From the NCBI RefSeq assembly GCF_021026345.1, contig NZ_JAJNCZ010000004.1:248001-312000 (forward strand): a stretch of 64,000 bases of DNA, given 5' to 3'. This document shows positions 23,559 through 32,180 of this stretch, piece by piece. The notes beneath the pieces are model-generated. The model worked only from the letters and a program-made list of their open reading frames with translations, was not told where the DNA came from and ran no database searches. The stretch is from Rhizobium sp. GN54. Lineage in GTDB: Bacteria > Pseudomonadota > Alphaproteobacteria > Rhizobiales > Rhizobiaceae. Position 1 is the stretch's first letter; each line of letters begins with the position of its first letter. A program made the position numbers and the translations under genes.

Positions 23559-25871
23559 ATGAAGGATCGAGGTCAAAGCACGCTGCCGACAGATGTGTAC
23601 CTGTCGTTCGTCAGCTCGCTTTACGGAAACCGTCAAACGCTGTTCGTCGGCATGATCTCCCATGTGGTGACGTTCGCGTTCGTGTACGCGAAAACGGCCG
23701 ATTCCTTCTTCCTCGCCTGCGCCGGCGCGATCGTCCTGATCTGGTCGCTGCGCGCTGCCGGCATGCGCCGCTTCGACCGGGTCGACCAGTCCAGGCTCGA
23801 CAATGACGGCATCCGCTACTGGGAGAACTGGTACAACACCGGTGCCGTGGGCACGACGCTGGTGCTGGGCATAGCGAGCGGCTACAGCCTCCTGATCAGC
23901 CGCGACAGTTTTGCCGAGCTTGCGACGATCTCTGTGACGCTCGCCACCATGGTCTCGGTCGTCGGGCGCAACTGCGGCTCGCGCCGGGCGGTCGACTACA
24001 TGACCTTCTGCGCCTGCTTCCCGATGGTGGTGGGCTTCCTCGGGCTGCAGGATTTCTACCACGCCGTGCTGGCGCTGCTCATCCTGCCGTTCAGCCTGAC
24101 GACGCGGATGATGGCCAACGGTGTGCGCAGCTTCCTGGAGAAGGCTGCGCTTGCCACCCGGGAAATCACGACGATCGCCGACCGGTTCGATGCGGCGCTC
24201 AACAACATGCCGCACGGCCTGCTGATGCTGGACGCCGATCACCGCATCCTGGTCGCCAACCGGCGCGCCTGCGAGCTTCTCCAGCTCGGAGACAAGGAGC
24301 GCCTGAAGGACTGCCACCTCGACGTGGTGCTGCGCTATGGCGTGCGCAGCACCTTCCTCAATGCCGAGCAGAGCAAGGCCATGCTGCAGAAGCTGGACGA
24401 GCTTTTGCGGGGGCAGCGATCGCGCGCCCTCGTGCAGGTGACGGACGACTTCTACCTGGAATTCACCGCCAGCCAGCGCGAGAATGGCGGCGCGGTGCTG
24501 ATCTTTGAGGACGTGACGGCCCGCATGCGCGCCGAAAACAAGATCCTGCACATGATCCGCTACAACAGCCTGACGGGGCTGCCGAACCGGACCTATTTCG
24601 GCGACCTCGTCCAGCACGCGCTTTCGGAGCGCAAGCGCCCGGGAACGGTCGGTTTCCTGGTGCTCGACGTCGACGAGTTCAAGCACGTCAACGACGTCAA
24701 GGGACACGTGACCGGCGACCGGCTGCTCTGCATGCTCGCCGAGCGCATCCGCAGGGTCGCGGGCGAACGCGCGGTAGTGGGCCACCTGATGGGGGACGAG
24801 TTCATCCTGTTCTTCCCCAACGAGAGCAATCGCAAGGACCTCGAGGAACGCATGCGCCGGCTGCACCAGCAGGTGCAGGGAAGCTACGAACTCGCCGGCA
24901 CGACGTTCCGTATCTCGCTCAGCGCCGGCGCCGTCCTCTGCGAGAGCGACGAGTTCCGCATGGAGGACATGCAGATCAAGGCCGACCTCGCCCTGTTCGA
25001 GAGCAAGTCGCGGGTCAAGGGCGGCTTTACCGTGTTCGAGGACGAGATGGACGCGCGCTACCTGGAGCGGCAGAAGCTCAAGCAGGACCTGCGCGAGGCG
25101 GTTGCCAACAACGAGCTGTCGGTCGCCTACCAGCCGATGTTCCTGCCGGACGGCTCAAAGATCGCATGCTGCGAGGCCCTGGCGCGCTGGACGCATCCCG
25201 AGCGCGGACCGATCCCGCCCACCGTCTTCATCCAGATCGCCGAGGAGATGGGGATCGTTTCCGACATCACCCGCCGGATCATCGAGCGGGCCTGTGCGGA
25301 TTGCTTCGGCTGGCCGGAGCACATGGGTGTTTCGATCAACCTGTCGGTCCAGGACCTGCGCAATTCCGAGATTGTCGGCGTCGTGACGGATGCGCTCCTG
25401 AAGGCGGGGCTGAAGCCGTCGCGGCTTCACCTGGAAGTCACCGAAAGCTGCCTGATGGAAGAGCCGGTCAAGGTGCAGGCGGTGCTGCAGGAACTGCGCG
25501 CGCGCGGCATCACGATCGCGATCGACGACTTCGGCACGGGCTACTCCAGCCTCAGCTATCTCGACGCCCTGCCGCTTGACCTGATCAAGATCGACCGGTC
25601 CTTCGTCCGCAACATCAGCGAGGATGCGCGCCGCTTCAAGCTCCTGCGCGGCACGGTCAACCTGTCGCGGGAGCTCGGCCTCAAGATCGTCGTGGAAGGC
25701 GTGGAGACCCGCGAGCAGCTGGCGCTGATCAACAAATACAACTGCGCCGACCTGATCCAGGGCTACGTCTTCGCCGCGCCGATGTCGAACAGCGCCATCA
25801 TCGACCTGACCCAGGCGCTCGCCCGCAAGGCCGCCGACAGCCGCGCCAAGAGCGGCCGGCACGTCGCCTGA
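23559..25871 (+). CDS. PAS-GGDEF-EAL protein with N-terminal membrane region; degenerate GGDEF, intact EAL
   Basis: 770 residues. The first 190 form four or five membrane segments (GMISHVVTFAFVYA, FFLACAGAIVLIWSL, TTLVLGIASGYSLL, VVGFLGLQ..LALLILPFSL). A PAS-like domain spans about 205-320. The GGDEF domain carries MGDEF at residues 411-415 instead of GGDEF, and no RxxD inhibitory site is visible, so diguanylate cyclase activity is doubtful. The EAL domain is complete in its visible motifs: EAL at 539-541, NLSVQDLRN, LEVTES, DDFGTGYSSLSYLD, and VVEGVET. Likely a membrane-bound c-di-GMP phosphodiesterase whose GGDEF half may bind GTP as regulator. It ends just before the FeeM-like gene. Confidence 0.92.
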   Translation: MKDRGQSTLPTDVYLSFVSSLYGNRQTLFVGMISHVVTFAFVYAKTADSFFLACAGAIVLIWSLRAAGMRRFDRVDQSRLDNDGIRYWENWYNTGAVGTTLVLGIASGYSLLISRDSFAELATISVTLATMVSVVGRNCGSRRAVDYMTFCACFPMVVGFLGLQDFYHAVLALLILPFSLTTRMMANGVRSFLEKAALATREITTIADRFDAALNNMPHGLLMLDADHRILVANRRACELLQLGDKERLKDCHLDVVLRYGVRSTFLNAEQSKAMLQKLDELLRGQRSRALVQVTDDFYLEFTASQRENGGAVLIFEDVTARMRAENKILHMIRYNSLTGLPNRTYFGDLVQHALSERKRPGTVGFLVLDVDEFKHVNDVKGHVTGDRLLCMLAERIRRVAGERAVVGHLMGDEFILFFPNESNRKDLEERMRRLHQQVQGSYELAGTTFRISLSAGAVLCESDEFRMEDMQIKADLALFESKSRVKGGFTVFEDEMDARYLERQKLKQDLREAVANNELSVAYQPMFLPDGSKIACCEALARWTHPERGPIPPTVFIQIAEEMGIVSDITRRIIERACADCFGWPEHMGVSINLSVQDLRNSEIVGVVTDALLKAGLKPSRLHLEVTESCLMEEPVKVQAVLQELRARGITIAIDDFGTGYSSLSYLDALPLDLIKIDRSFVRNISEDARRFKLLRGTVNLSRELGLKIVVEGVETREQLALINKYNCADLIQGYVFAAPMSNSAIIDLTQALARKAADSRAKSGRHVA

Positions 25872-25908
25872 TCCCTCCCTCTCAGCATTGTAGTTATCGC
25901 TAAAATAC

Positions 25909-25972
25909 TGATTTTCAACAGGATGGTTAATTACTGTTAACGTTAATAATTGGTAATTTACACAAATTGACC
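25909..25972 (+). promoter_or_regulatory. Very AT-rich promoter region of the FeeM-like gene
   Basis: About 65 bases far below the local GC, with repeated TTAAT/AATTG words and the perfect palindrome TTAACGTTAA at 25937-25946, ending about 66 bases before the FeeM-like start. Probably the promoter and perhaps a regulator site. No factor is assigned. Confidence 0.4.
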
Positions 25973-26037
25973 GAAATGATTGAGTGTATCCCGGCGGTGG
26001 GGCAGCCGCGGTCATTTCAATCGGGGGTTTGTGTTTC

Positions 26038-26802
26038 ATGGCCAGCGTGCAATCGGCGACCAATCGGTTTTCAGACAAGCTCATGCAACTTCTGGATCAG
26101 GTAGAATATCGCCGGGTCGAGACCGGGGAGGACATGGAGGAGGTCGCCCGCATCCGCTACAAGGCCTACAAGGCCGGCGCCGTGATGCATCTGGGCGACG
26201 ATTCGCCGCTTCTGATCGACGAGGTCGACTTCGACAGCCATGCCTATGTCTTCGGCATCTACTACGAGGAACGGCTGATCTCGACCGTGCGCCTGCACCA
26301 TGTGACGCCCGAGCATCGCGTCACCTCGTCCGGCAAGGTGTTTCCCGACGAGATCACCGCCTTCCTCGACGCCGGCATGACGCTGATCGATCCCGTCCGC
26401 CTGGCCGCCGATCCGGAGATCTGGAGCGAGATGCCGGCCATTCCCTATCTTACGCTCAGGCTCGCCACGATGGCGACCGACTATTTCCAGACCGACCGCT
26501 GCCTGCAGATGGTCAAGCCGGCCCATTCCGCCTTCTACAAGCGCGTGTTCGATGCCGACTTCGTGGCCTCGCCGAAGAGCAACCAGGGCAAGTTCATCAT
26601 CGACCTGATGCTGATGGCGACGCGGGTGAAGGAGGTTCTGCCGAAGCTCTACGAGCGCTTCCCCTTCTTCAAGTCGGAGCCCTTCGAGCGGCGGATGATG
26701 TTCGACCGGAGCGGCGACCCTCTGACGGTCCGGCCGACGGCGCGGCTCGCCCATTTCGGCACCAGCCGCATCCAGATCAACCCGGCGAACATCATCGGCT
26801 AA
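26038..26802 (+). CDS. FeeM-like N-acyl amino acid synthase (autoinducer-synthase/GNAT fold)
   Basis: 254 residues from the ATG at 26038. Layout: N-terminal YRRVETGEDMEEVARIRYKA with conserved R-x-x-A-Y, then a central core with FGIYYEERLISTVRLH and the motif TLIDPVRLAAD. A second half has TLRLATMATDYFQTDRCLQM and HSAFYKRVFDADFVASP. The C-terminus (FERRMMFDRSGDP, AHFGTSRIQINPANIIG) has no catalytic consensus. This resembles the N-acyl amino acid synthases (FeeM-type), which use acyl-ACP and an amino acid and share the GNAT and LuxI-like fold. The acyl and amino acid substrates cannot be told. A c-di-GMP enzyme gene lies directly upstream. Confidence 0.7.
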   Translation: MASVQSATNRFSDKLMQLLDQVEYRRVETGEDMEEVARIRYKAYKAGAVMHLGDDSPLLIDEVDFDSHAYVFGIYYEERLISTVRLHHVTPEHRVTSSGKVFPDEITAFLDAGMTLIDPVRLAADPEIWSEMPAIPYLTLRLATMATDYFQTDRCLQMVKPAHSAFYKRVFDADFVASPKSNQGKFIIDLMLMATRVKEVLPKLYERFPFFKSEPFERRMMFDRSGDPLTVRPTARLAHFGTSRIQINPANIIG

Positions 26803-26805
26803 CCT

Positions 26806-26844
26806 CCGATTTTTCCTGGGCTCCGCATCGGCCCGGTCCATCGG
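26806..26844 (+). terminator. Terminator-like structure after the FeeM-like gene
   Basis: Outer arms CCGAT/ATCGG enclose a GGGC-GCCC inner stem (26818-26834) just after the stop at 26802. No clean U-tract; tentative. Confidence 0.35.
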
Positions 26845-27002
26845 AAAATGCGCGGTTGCGCGTTGCGCTTTTGCCAGCCTTTGTGTAAGGCCAGAGACGG
26901 TGGAGATTGTGCAAGGCGCGGCGTTGCGGCGGCCGGCACCTTCGCAACGAGGAGGCGGATCGACGGTTCGGCGTCGAACGCATGCAGACAGGAGACGATA
27001 GC

Positions 27003-27227
27003 ATGGCAGAACATCACTCCGGGCCGGTCGAGACGGGTGCTCCGATGGATTATTCCGAGCACGAGAAGACCTACGAGTTCTTCATCGCCGCGACGAAATA
27101 CGGCACGATGTTCTGCGTGACGCTCCTGATCGCCATGGCTGCCGGCTTCTTCACCGGTGCGGGCTTCTTCTCCGCGCTGATCCTGCTGATCGTCCTCAAC
27201 GTTCTCGGCTTCGTCATCCTCCGCTAG
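27003..27227 (+). CDS. aa3-type cytochrome c oxidase subunit IV
   Basis: 74 residues. The pattern DYSEHEKTYEFFIAATKYGT followed by one or two hydrophobic segments (FCVTLLIAMAAGFF, FFSALILLIVLNVLGFVIL) is that of the small subunit IV of alphaproteobacterial aa3-type oxidase. It is a membrane protein of the terminal oxidase. It lies just upstream of pntA, an arrangement common in rhizobia and not functionally linked as far as is known. Confidence 0.88.
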   Translation: MAEHHSGPVETGAPMDYSEHEKTYEFFIAATKYGTMFCVTLLIAMAAGFFTGAGFFSALILLIVLNVLGFVILR

Positions 27228-27252
27228 CGGTTCCCTTCCGGACCGGCTGACG

Positions 27253-27274
27253 CGGCGCCCCTTGCCGGGCGCCG
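27253..27274 (+). terminator. GC-rich hairpin between the oxidase subunit and pntAA
   Basis: Perfect 8-bp arms CGGCGCCC and GGGCGCCG around a CTTGCC loop. The following bases (GGAGAAATTGGC) are not a U-tract, so it may be only a transcript boundary. Confidence 0.45.
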
Positions 27275-27311
27275 GGAGAAATTGGCGCGACCAACTCGGG
27301 GGAGGATTGGC

Positions 27312-28463
27312 GTGGGTGAGGTAGTGTTCGTGTCGCGGGAAACGGATCCCGCGGAAAGCCGCGTCGCGGCATCGGTCGAAACAGTCAAGAAGATGAAGGC
27401 CCTGGGCTTCGACGTCGTCGTCGAGGCCGGTGCCGGGGCGGCATCGCGCATTTCCGACGACGATTTCGCCGCGGCGGGCGCCACGGTCGGGACCGCGGCG
27501 GATGCCAAAGGCGCCGACGTGGTTCTGAAGGTGCGCCGGCCGAGCACGGCGGAAATCAAGTCCTACAAGTCCGGCGCGATCGTGATCGCGATCATGGATC
27601 CGTACGGCAACGAGAAGGCGCTGGCGGCGCTGGCCAAGGCCGGCCTGACGACGTTCGCCATGGAACTGATGCCGCGCATCACCCGCGCCCAGTCGATGGA
27701 CGTCCTTTCATCGCAGGCAAACCTCGCCGGCTACCAGGCGGTGATCGACGCTGCGGCCGGGTTCGACCGCGCCATGCCGATGATGATGACGGCCGCGGGC
27801 ACCGTTCCGGCGGCCAAGGTGTTCGTCATGGGGGCGGGCGTCGCCGGCCTGCAGGCGATCGCCACTGCACGGCGGCTGGGCGCCGCCGTCACCGCAACCG
27901 ACGTGCGTCCCGCCGCCAAGGAGCAGGTCGCCTCGCTCGGGGCCAAGTTCATCGCGATCGAGGACGAGGAATTCAAGGCGGCGGAGACCGCCGGCGGCTA
28001 TGCCAAGGAGATGTCGAAGGAGTACCAGGCCAAGCAGGCAGCACTGGTGGCCGATCACATCGCCAAGCAGGACATCGTCATCACCACCGCGCTGATCCCC
28101 GGCCGTCCGGCGCCGAAGCTCGTCACGCGCGACATGCTGCGGAACATGAAATCGGGCTCGATCGCCGTCGACCTCGCCGTCGAGCGCGGCGGCAACATCG
28201 AGGGATCCGAGCCGGGCAAGGTCGTCGACGTCGAGGGCGTCAAGGTCATCGGCTATCTCAACGTGCCCGGCCGCATCGCCGCCTCCGCCTCGCTGCTCTA
28301 TGCCAAGAATCTCGTCACCTTCCTGGAGACCCTGGTCGGCAAGGATACCAAGGCGCTTGCCGTCAACCCGGAGGACGAGCTGGTCAAGGCGACCATGCTG
28401 ACGCAGGCGGGGGCTGTGGTCCATCCGAACTTCGCGGCGGCCGACAGCAAGGGAGGCGCATGA
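27312..28463 (+). CDS. pntAA: NAD(P) transhydrogenase subunit alpha part 1 (NAD-binding domain)
   Basis: 383 residues from the GTG at 27312, placed behind GGGGGAGG; no ATG fits. Sequence starts [20 protein letters not shown] and carries the domain I fold with the NAD-binding [20 protein letters not shown] and the conserved segments [20 protein letters not shown], then [17 protein letters not shown]. This is the hydrophilic dI domain of proton-translocating transhydrogenase. The next gene overlaps its stop by 4 bases (ATGA). Together with pntAB and pntB it reduces NADP with NADH driven by the proton gradient. Confidence 0.95.
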   Translation: MGEVVFVSRETDPAESRVAASVETVKKMKALGFDVVVEAGAGAASRISDDDFAAAGATVGTAADAKGADVVLKVRRPSTAEIKSYKSGAIVIAIMDPYGNEKALAALAKAGLTTFAMELMPRITRAQSMDVLSSQANLAGYQAVIDAAAGFDRAMPMMMTAAGTVPAAKVFVMGAGVAGLQAIATARRLGAAVTATDVRPAAKEQVASLGAKFIAIEDEEFKAAETAGGYAKEMSKEYQAKQAALVADHIAKQDIVITTALIPGRPAPKLVTRDMLRNMKSGSIAVDLAVERGGNIEGSEPGKVVDVEGVKVIGYLNVPGRIAASASLLYAKNLVTFLETLVGKDTKALAVNPEDELVKATMLTQAGAVVHPNFAAADSKGGA

Positions 28464-28873
28464 TGGCAAACGAACTTCTGGACAAGGCAATCGCCGATCT
28501 CGAGCGCGCGGTCGAAGCGGTCCGCACGGCGGCGGAATACGTTCCCGACGCTGCGGGCGCTGCCGCCCACGGCGTTTCCGGCGGGGCTATCGATCCCTTC
28601 GTGTTCCGCCTCGCGATCTTCGTGCTGTCGATCTTCGTCGGCTACTATGTCGTCTGGTCGGTGACGCCGGCGCTGCACACGCCGCTGATGGCGGTGACGA
28701 ACGCGATCTCGTCGGTCATCGTCGTCGGCGCGCTTCTGGCCGTCGGCATCTCGCTTTCCGGTGTCGCCACCGGCTTCGGCTTCATCGCCCTCGTCCTCGC
28801 TTCCGTGAACATCTTCGGCGGCTTCCTCGTCACGCAGCGCATGCTGGCGATGTACAAGAAGAAAGAGAAGTGA
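28460..28873 (+). CDS. pntAB: NAD(P) transhydrogenase subunit alpha part 2 (membrane)
   Basis: 137 residues with four hydrophobic segments ([50 protein letters not shown]) and basic ends (LAMYKKKEK). It forms part of the membrane domain II. Its start overlaps the pntAA stop (ATGA). In rhizobia the alpha subunit is split into two polypeptides, as here. The first residues form an amphipathic helix that may contact domain I. Confidence 0.93.
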   Translation: MMANELLDKAIADLERAVEAVRTAAEYVPDAAGAAAHGVSGGAIDPFVFRLAIFVLSIFVGYYVVWSVTPALHTPLMAVTNAISSVIVVGALLAVGISLSGVATGFGFIALVLASVNIFGGFLVTQRMLAMYKKKEK

Positions 28874-28883
28874 GGTCGCACTG

Positions 28884-30281
28884 ATGTCCCCGAATATTGC
28901 TGCCTTCCTCTATCTCGTCTCCGGCGTGCTGTTCATCATGGCGCTGCGCGGCCTGTCGCATCCAACCACCAGCCGGCGCGGCAACATGCTCGGCATGGCC
29001 GGCATGGGGATCGCCATCGTCACCACGCTGCTGCTGGCCACGCCGTCCTTCGGCGGGCTCGTACTGATCGTGCTCGGGCTTGCCATCGGCGGCGGGGCAG
29101 GGGCCTATATCGCCCGCTCGATCCCGATGACCTCGATGCCGCAGCTCGTCGCCGGCTTCCATTCGCTGGTCGGCCTGGCGGCCGTGCTGGTGGCGTCCGC
29201 CGCGCTCTATTCGCCGGCCGCCTTCGGCATCGGCGATGTCGGCTCCATTCACGCCCAGGCGCTGGTCGAGATGGCGCTCGGCGTCGCGATCGGCGCGATC
29301 ACCTTTACCGGCTCGATCATCGCCTTCCTGAAGCTCGACGGGCGCATGTCCGGCAAGCCGATCCTGCTGCCCTACCGGCACCTGATCAATGCCGCGCTGC
29401 TGGCGCTGATCGTCTTCTTCATCTTCGGCCTCGCGGTCAGCGAGAGCCATTTCGACTTCTGGGCGATCGTGGTGCTGGCGCTGGTCCTCGGCGTGCTGAT
29501 CATCGTGCCGATCGGCGGGGCCGACATGCCCGTGGTCGTGTCGATGCTCAACTCCTATTCGGGCTGGGCTGCCGCCGGCATCGGCTTCACGCTCGGCAAC
29601 CTGGCGCTGATCATCACCGGTGCGCTGGTCGGTTCCTCGGGCGCGATCCTCTCCTACATCATGTGCAAGGGGATGAACCGTTCCTTCGTCTCGGTCATCC
29701 TCGGCGGCTTCGGCGGCGAGACGGCGGCTGCGGCCGACGACGGTGTCCAGCGCACGGTCAAGCAGGGCTCGGCCGACGACGCCGCCTTCCTGATGGCGAA
29801 CGCGTCCAAGGTCATCATCGTGCCCGGCTACGGCATGGCGGTGGCGCAGGCGCAGCATGCGCTGCGGGAACTCGCCGACAAGCTGAAGGCGAACGGCGTC
29901 GAGGTGAAATATGCGATCCATCCCGTCGCCGGCCGCATGCCCGGCCACATGAACGTGCTGCTCGCCGAGGCCAACGTGCCCTATGACGAGGTGTTCGAGC
30001 TGGAGGACATCAATTCCGAGTTCGCCCAGGCCGATGTCGCCTATGTCATCGGCGCCAACGACGTGACCAATCCGGCCGCCCGCGACGACAAGACCTCGCC
30101 GATCTACGGCATGCCGATCCTCGACGTCGACAAGGCCAAGACCTGCCTGTTCGTCAAGCGCTCGCTGGGCTCCGGCTATGCCGGCATCGACAATACGCTG
30201 TTCTACAAGGACGGCACGATGATGCTGCTCGGCGACGCCAAGAAGATGACGGAAGACATCGTCAAGGCGATGAACCACTGA
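28884..30281 (+). CDS. pntB: NAD(P) transhydrogenase subunit beta
   Basis: 465 residues. The N-terminal two thirds are strongly hydrophobic (membrane domain II, with segments including GNMLGMAGMGIAIVTTLLLA and FGGLVLIVLGLAIGGGAG). The C-terminal third is the NADP-binding domain III, with VIIVPGYGMAVAQAQHAL, VKYAIHPVAGRMPGHMNVLL, and YVIGANDVTNPAARDDK (the Gly-Ala-Asn-Asp-Val-Thr-Asn NADP loop). Ten bases after pntAB. Two hairpins follow downstream, one of which should end the operon. Confidence 0.96.
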   Translation: MSPNIAAFLYLVSGVLFIMALRGLSHPTTSRRGNMLGMAGMGIAIVTTLLLATPSFGGLVLIVLGLAIGGGAGAYIARSIPMTSMPQLVAGFHSLVGLAAVLVASAALYSPAAFGIGDVGSIHAQALVEMALGVAIGAITFTGSIIAFLKLDGRMSGKPILLPYRHLINAALLALIVFFIFGLAVSESHFDFWAIVVLALVLGVLIIVPIGGADMPVVVSMLNSYSGWAAAGIGFTLGNLALIITGALVGSSGAILSYIMCKGMNRSFVSVILGGFGGETAAAADDGVQRTVKQGSADDAAFLMANASKVIIVPGYGMAVAQAQHALRELADKLKANGVEVKYAIHPVAGRMPGHMNVLLAEANVPYDEVFELEDINSEFAQADVAYVIGANDVTNPAARDDKTSPIYGMPILDVDKAKTCLFVKRSLGSGYAGIDNTLFYKDGTMMLLGDAKKMTEDIVKAMNH

Positions 30282-30318
30282 GGCGTCGCAAGGGCGTCAC
30301 GGATCTGCACTACCTGAA

Positions 30319-30343
30319 AATGCCCGTCGATTCGGCGGGCATT
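30319..30343 (+). terminator. Terminator of the pnt operon
   Basis: Stem AATGCCCG-TCGATTCGG-CGGGCATT, 8-bp arms, followed by CTCGTAT on the plus strand, 38 bases past the pntB stop. No strong U-tract; the flanking A run upstream would let it act on both strands. Confidence 0.6.
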
Positions 30344-30395
30344 CTCGTATCGGCCCTGCGAGCCGGCGCGGACCCCATGCCATCGCGAAAAGAAG

Positions 30396-30424
30396 AACCC
30401 GGAGAGCGGCGGCTCCCCGGGTTT
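30396..30424 (-). terminator. Terminator of the TPR lipoprotein gene
   Basis: Near-perfect stem of about 12 bp (AACCCGG-A-GAGC against GCTC-C-CCGGGTT) centred on GCGGCG. On the minus strand it is followed by a T/C-rich tail (TTCTTCTTTTC), so it fits the end of the minus-strand gene at 30455 best. Confidence 0.65.
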
Positions 30425-30454
30425 AATATATCGTTCGCGAAATACGGGTGAGGC

Positions 30455-31348
30455 TTACGCCGCGCCGCCGCGGGTGCGGGAGACACCGTCCTTGGCCGGC
30501 TGGTACTTCGGGTCGAGGCGCAATGCGTGCGAATAGGATTTCGCGGCCTTCGCCATGTCGCCGCGGCGCTCGTAGATCAGCGCCTGGTTGGTCCAGGATT
30601 CGGCGTTCTTGCCGTCGAGGCCGATCGCGGTGTTGAAGTCGGCAAAAGCGTTGTCGTCGTCGCCCTGGGCGGCATAGGAGAGGCCGCGGCCGTTGTAGGG
30701 CTCGGCCGAGCTCGGAGAGAGCGAGATCGCCTTGGAGAAGTCCTCGATCGCCGGGCCATGCTGGCCGCGGCGCTGGTAGATCAGGCCGCGGTTGTGATAG
30801 GCGCGGGGATCGGTGGTGTCGAGGCTGATCGCCTTGTTGAAGTCGTTGAAGGCTTCGTCGACCCGGCCCGCCTGGCGGTAGAGATTGCCACGGCCGATAT
30901 AGGCGACGTCGTAGCTTGGGTTGATCTGCAGCGCTCTGTTGTAGTCGGAGGCTGCATCGCCCTGCCGTCCGAGACTGCGCTGGACGAGCGCGCGGTTGGC
31001 ATAGGCCTGGTAGAAGCGCGGGTTGAGCTCGATCGCCCGGTCGAAATCATCGATCGCCTTGCGATAGTCGCCGGCGCGGCCATAGGCCGATCCGCGGACG
31101 TTGTAGCCTTCCGGATCCTGCGGGTTCGCCGCGATCACGCTCGAGAGCGAGGCGATGTTCTCCGTGGAGCCCTGGGCACGCTCGACGCGGATGACATCGG
31201 TGCTCATACTGGCGCTCTGGCAGGCGCTGAGCGATGCGGCGGCAATGATGGAGAAGAGAGCTGCGGCCGTGGGCCTGCGGAGATCCGAAGCGGGAACAAG
31301 GCGTTTCAGGGAGAAAGGCGATTGTCCCGTGGTTGCTGCCATTTTCAA
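30455..31348 (-). CDS. TPR-repeat lipoprotein
   Basis: Up to 297 residues. Signal and lipobox: SIIAAASLSACQS, Cys about residue 43, so a lipoprotein is likely. Then six or so tetratricopeptide units with the repeating pattern DYRKAIDDFDRAIELNPRF, GDAASDYNRALQINPSY, VDEAFNDFNKAISLDTTDP, through the C-terminal AAKSYSHALRLDPKY. Start ambiguity: an ATG at 31342 (295 residues) or the TTG at 31348, which lies nine bases after GAGGG and has the better ribosome site. NlpI-like TPR lipoproteins act as adaptors at the cell envelope. Partner unknown. Confidence 0.88.
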   Translation of the reverse strand: MKMAATTGQSPFSLKRLVPASDLRRPTAAALFSIIAAASLSACQSASMSTDVIRVERAQGSTENIASLSSVIAANPQDPEGYNVRGSAYGRAGDYRKAIDDFDRAIELNPRFYQAYANRALVQRSLGRQGDAASDYNRALQINPSYDVAYIGRGNLYRQAGRVDEAFNDFNKAISLDTTDPRAYHNRGLIYQRRGQHGPAIEDFSKAISLSPSSAEPYNGRGLSYAAQGDDDNAFADFNTAIGLDGKNAESWTNQALIYERRGDMAKAAKSYSHALRLDPKYQPAKDGVSRTRGGAA

Positions 31349-31557
31349 GATAGACGTCCCTCAACAAGGCGCTTCATGCGCCGATCCTGCATCCGCCGGG
31401 ATGCTCCTCGCCACGTCGTGGCTGTCCGACGGGCAATGCCCGGGCTCTTCGTGCGGGGTGCGCCATCGGTCGCATCCCCGCCGCCCAGCCTTCCCGACGT
31501 CCAGGGCAAGCTTATCCAGCCGTCCCGCTCGATGTGCCTTGCTGTCCCCGGCGCATC

Positions 31558-31590
31558 AAAAAAGGCGGTGGCAATCGCTTCGCCACCGCC
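31558..31590 (-). terminator. Rho-independent terminator of rpsU
   Basis: On the minus strand GGCGGTGGC-(9)-GCCACCGCC, a perfect 9-bp stem, is followed by six T. It lies 36 bases past the rpsU stop; a classic intrinsic terminator. Confidence 0.9.
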
Positions 31591-31626
31591 AGACCTTGCA
31601 TTCGAAAACGTCGAAAAAACGACGGA

Positions 31627-31854
31627 TCAACGAGCCGTGCGGCCGCCGCTGACCAGGCCCTCGCGCTGGGCGCGCTTGCGGGCCAGCTTGCGAACGCGGC
31701 GAACGGCTTCAGCCTTCTCGCGAGCGCGCTTCTGCGACGGCTTCTCGTAGTAGTCCCGCATCTTCATTTCGCGGAAGATACCTTCGCGCTGCATCTTCTT
31801 CTTGAGAGCGCGGAGCGCCTGATCGACGTTGTTATCGCGGACTAGTACCTGCAC
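31627..31854 (-). CDS. rpsU: 30S ribosomal protein S21
   Basis: 75 residues from a GTG at 31854 that follows AAGGAACGGGATACTC; ATG is absent and the family starts at exactly (M)[19 protein letters not shown]. The rest ([37 protein letters not shown]) is typical of rhizobial S21, a basic 30S subunit protein needed for mRNA recognition. Ends before an intrinsic terminator. Upstream is a hairpin in the leader. Confidence 0.95.
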   Translation of the reverse strand: MQVLVRDNNVDQALRALKKKMQREGIFREMKMRDYYEKPSQKRAREKAEAVRRVRKLARKRAQREGLVSGGRTAR

Positions 31855-32180
31855 GAGTATCCCGTTCCTTGGTTTGTGTTGAACGCCTCGGGGCATCAGG
31901 TCAACGAGGCAATACATATATCGTTTCGCAGGCCGGACGGCGTGCGATTGGATGCTCGGATACCAGATCATCGCGGCCAAGTCCAGACGGTTCGGCTGAA
32001 ACCGGTGCAAAATTAACGGAGCCGCCCGAGGCAGCGCAATCGCGACAACGGGGCTTCTGGCGGGATGTCGCAAGCGTCACATGGGGCGGCGGAATGCGTC
32101 GCAAAGAAAACGTTGTAACCCGGCCAGATTTGCTTTCTATCGACGACACGGAAATGACCCGGACATACGGAGTAAGGCGG
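31855..32180. other. Divergent spacer between rpsU and soxB
   Basis: 326 bases without a supported gene, holding the rpsU leader and promoter (AT-rich ATATATGT around 31912-31925 on the minus strand) and the start side of the sox operon (AAGGCGG before soxB). Nothing else is recognised, and no operator is evident. Confidence 0.5.
31885..31910 (-). promoter_or_regulatory. Hairpin in the rpsU 5' leader
   Basis: GCCTCG and CGAGGC arms (6 bp) separated by 14 bases, about 30 bases before the rpsU start on the minus strand. Ribosomal protein leaders often carry regulatory stems. Nothing beyond position and pairing supports this. Confidence 0.35.

Noticed and set aside
25927-25946. CtrA-type site (TTAA-N7-TTAA) upstream of the FeeM-like gene
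   Set aside because: The TTAA words are six and twelve bases apart, not seven; the AT richness alone would produce them.
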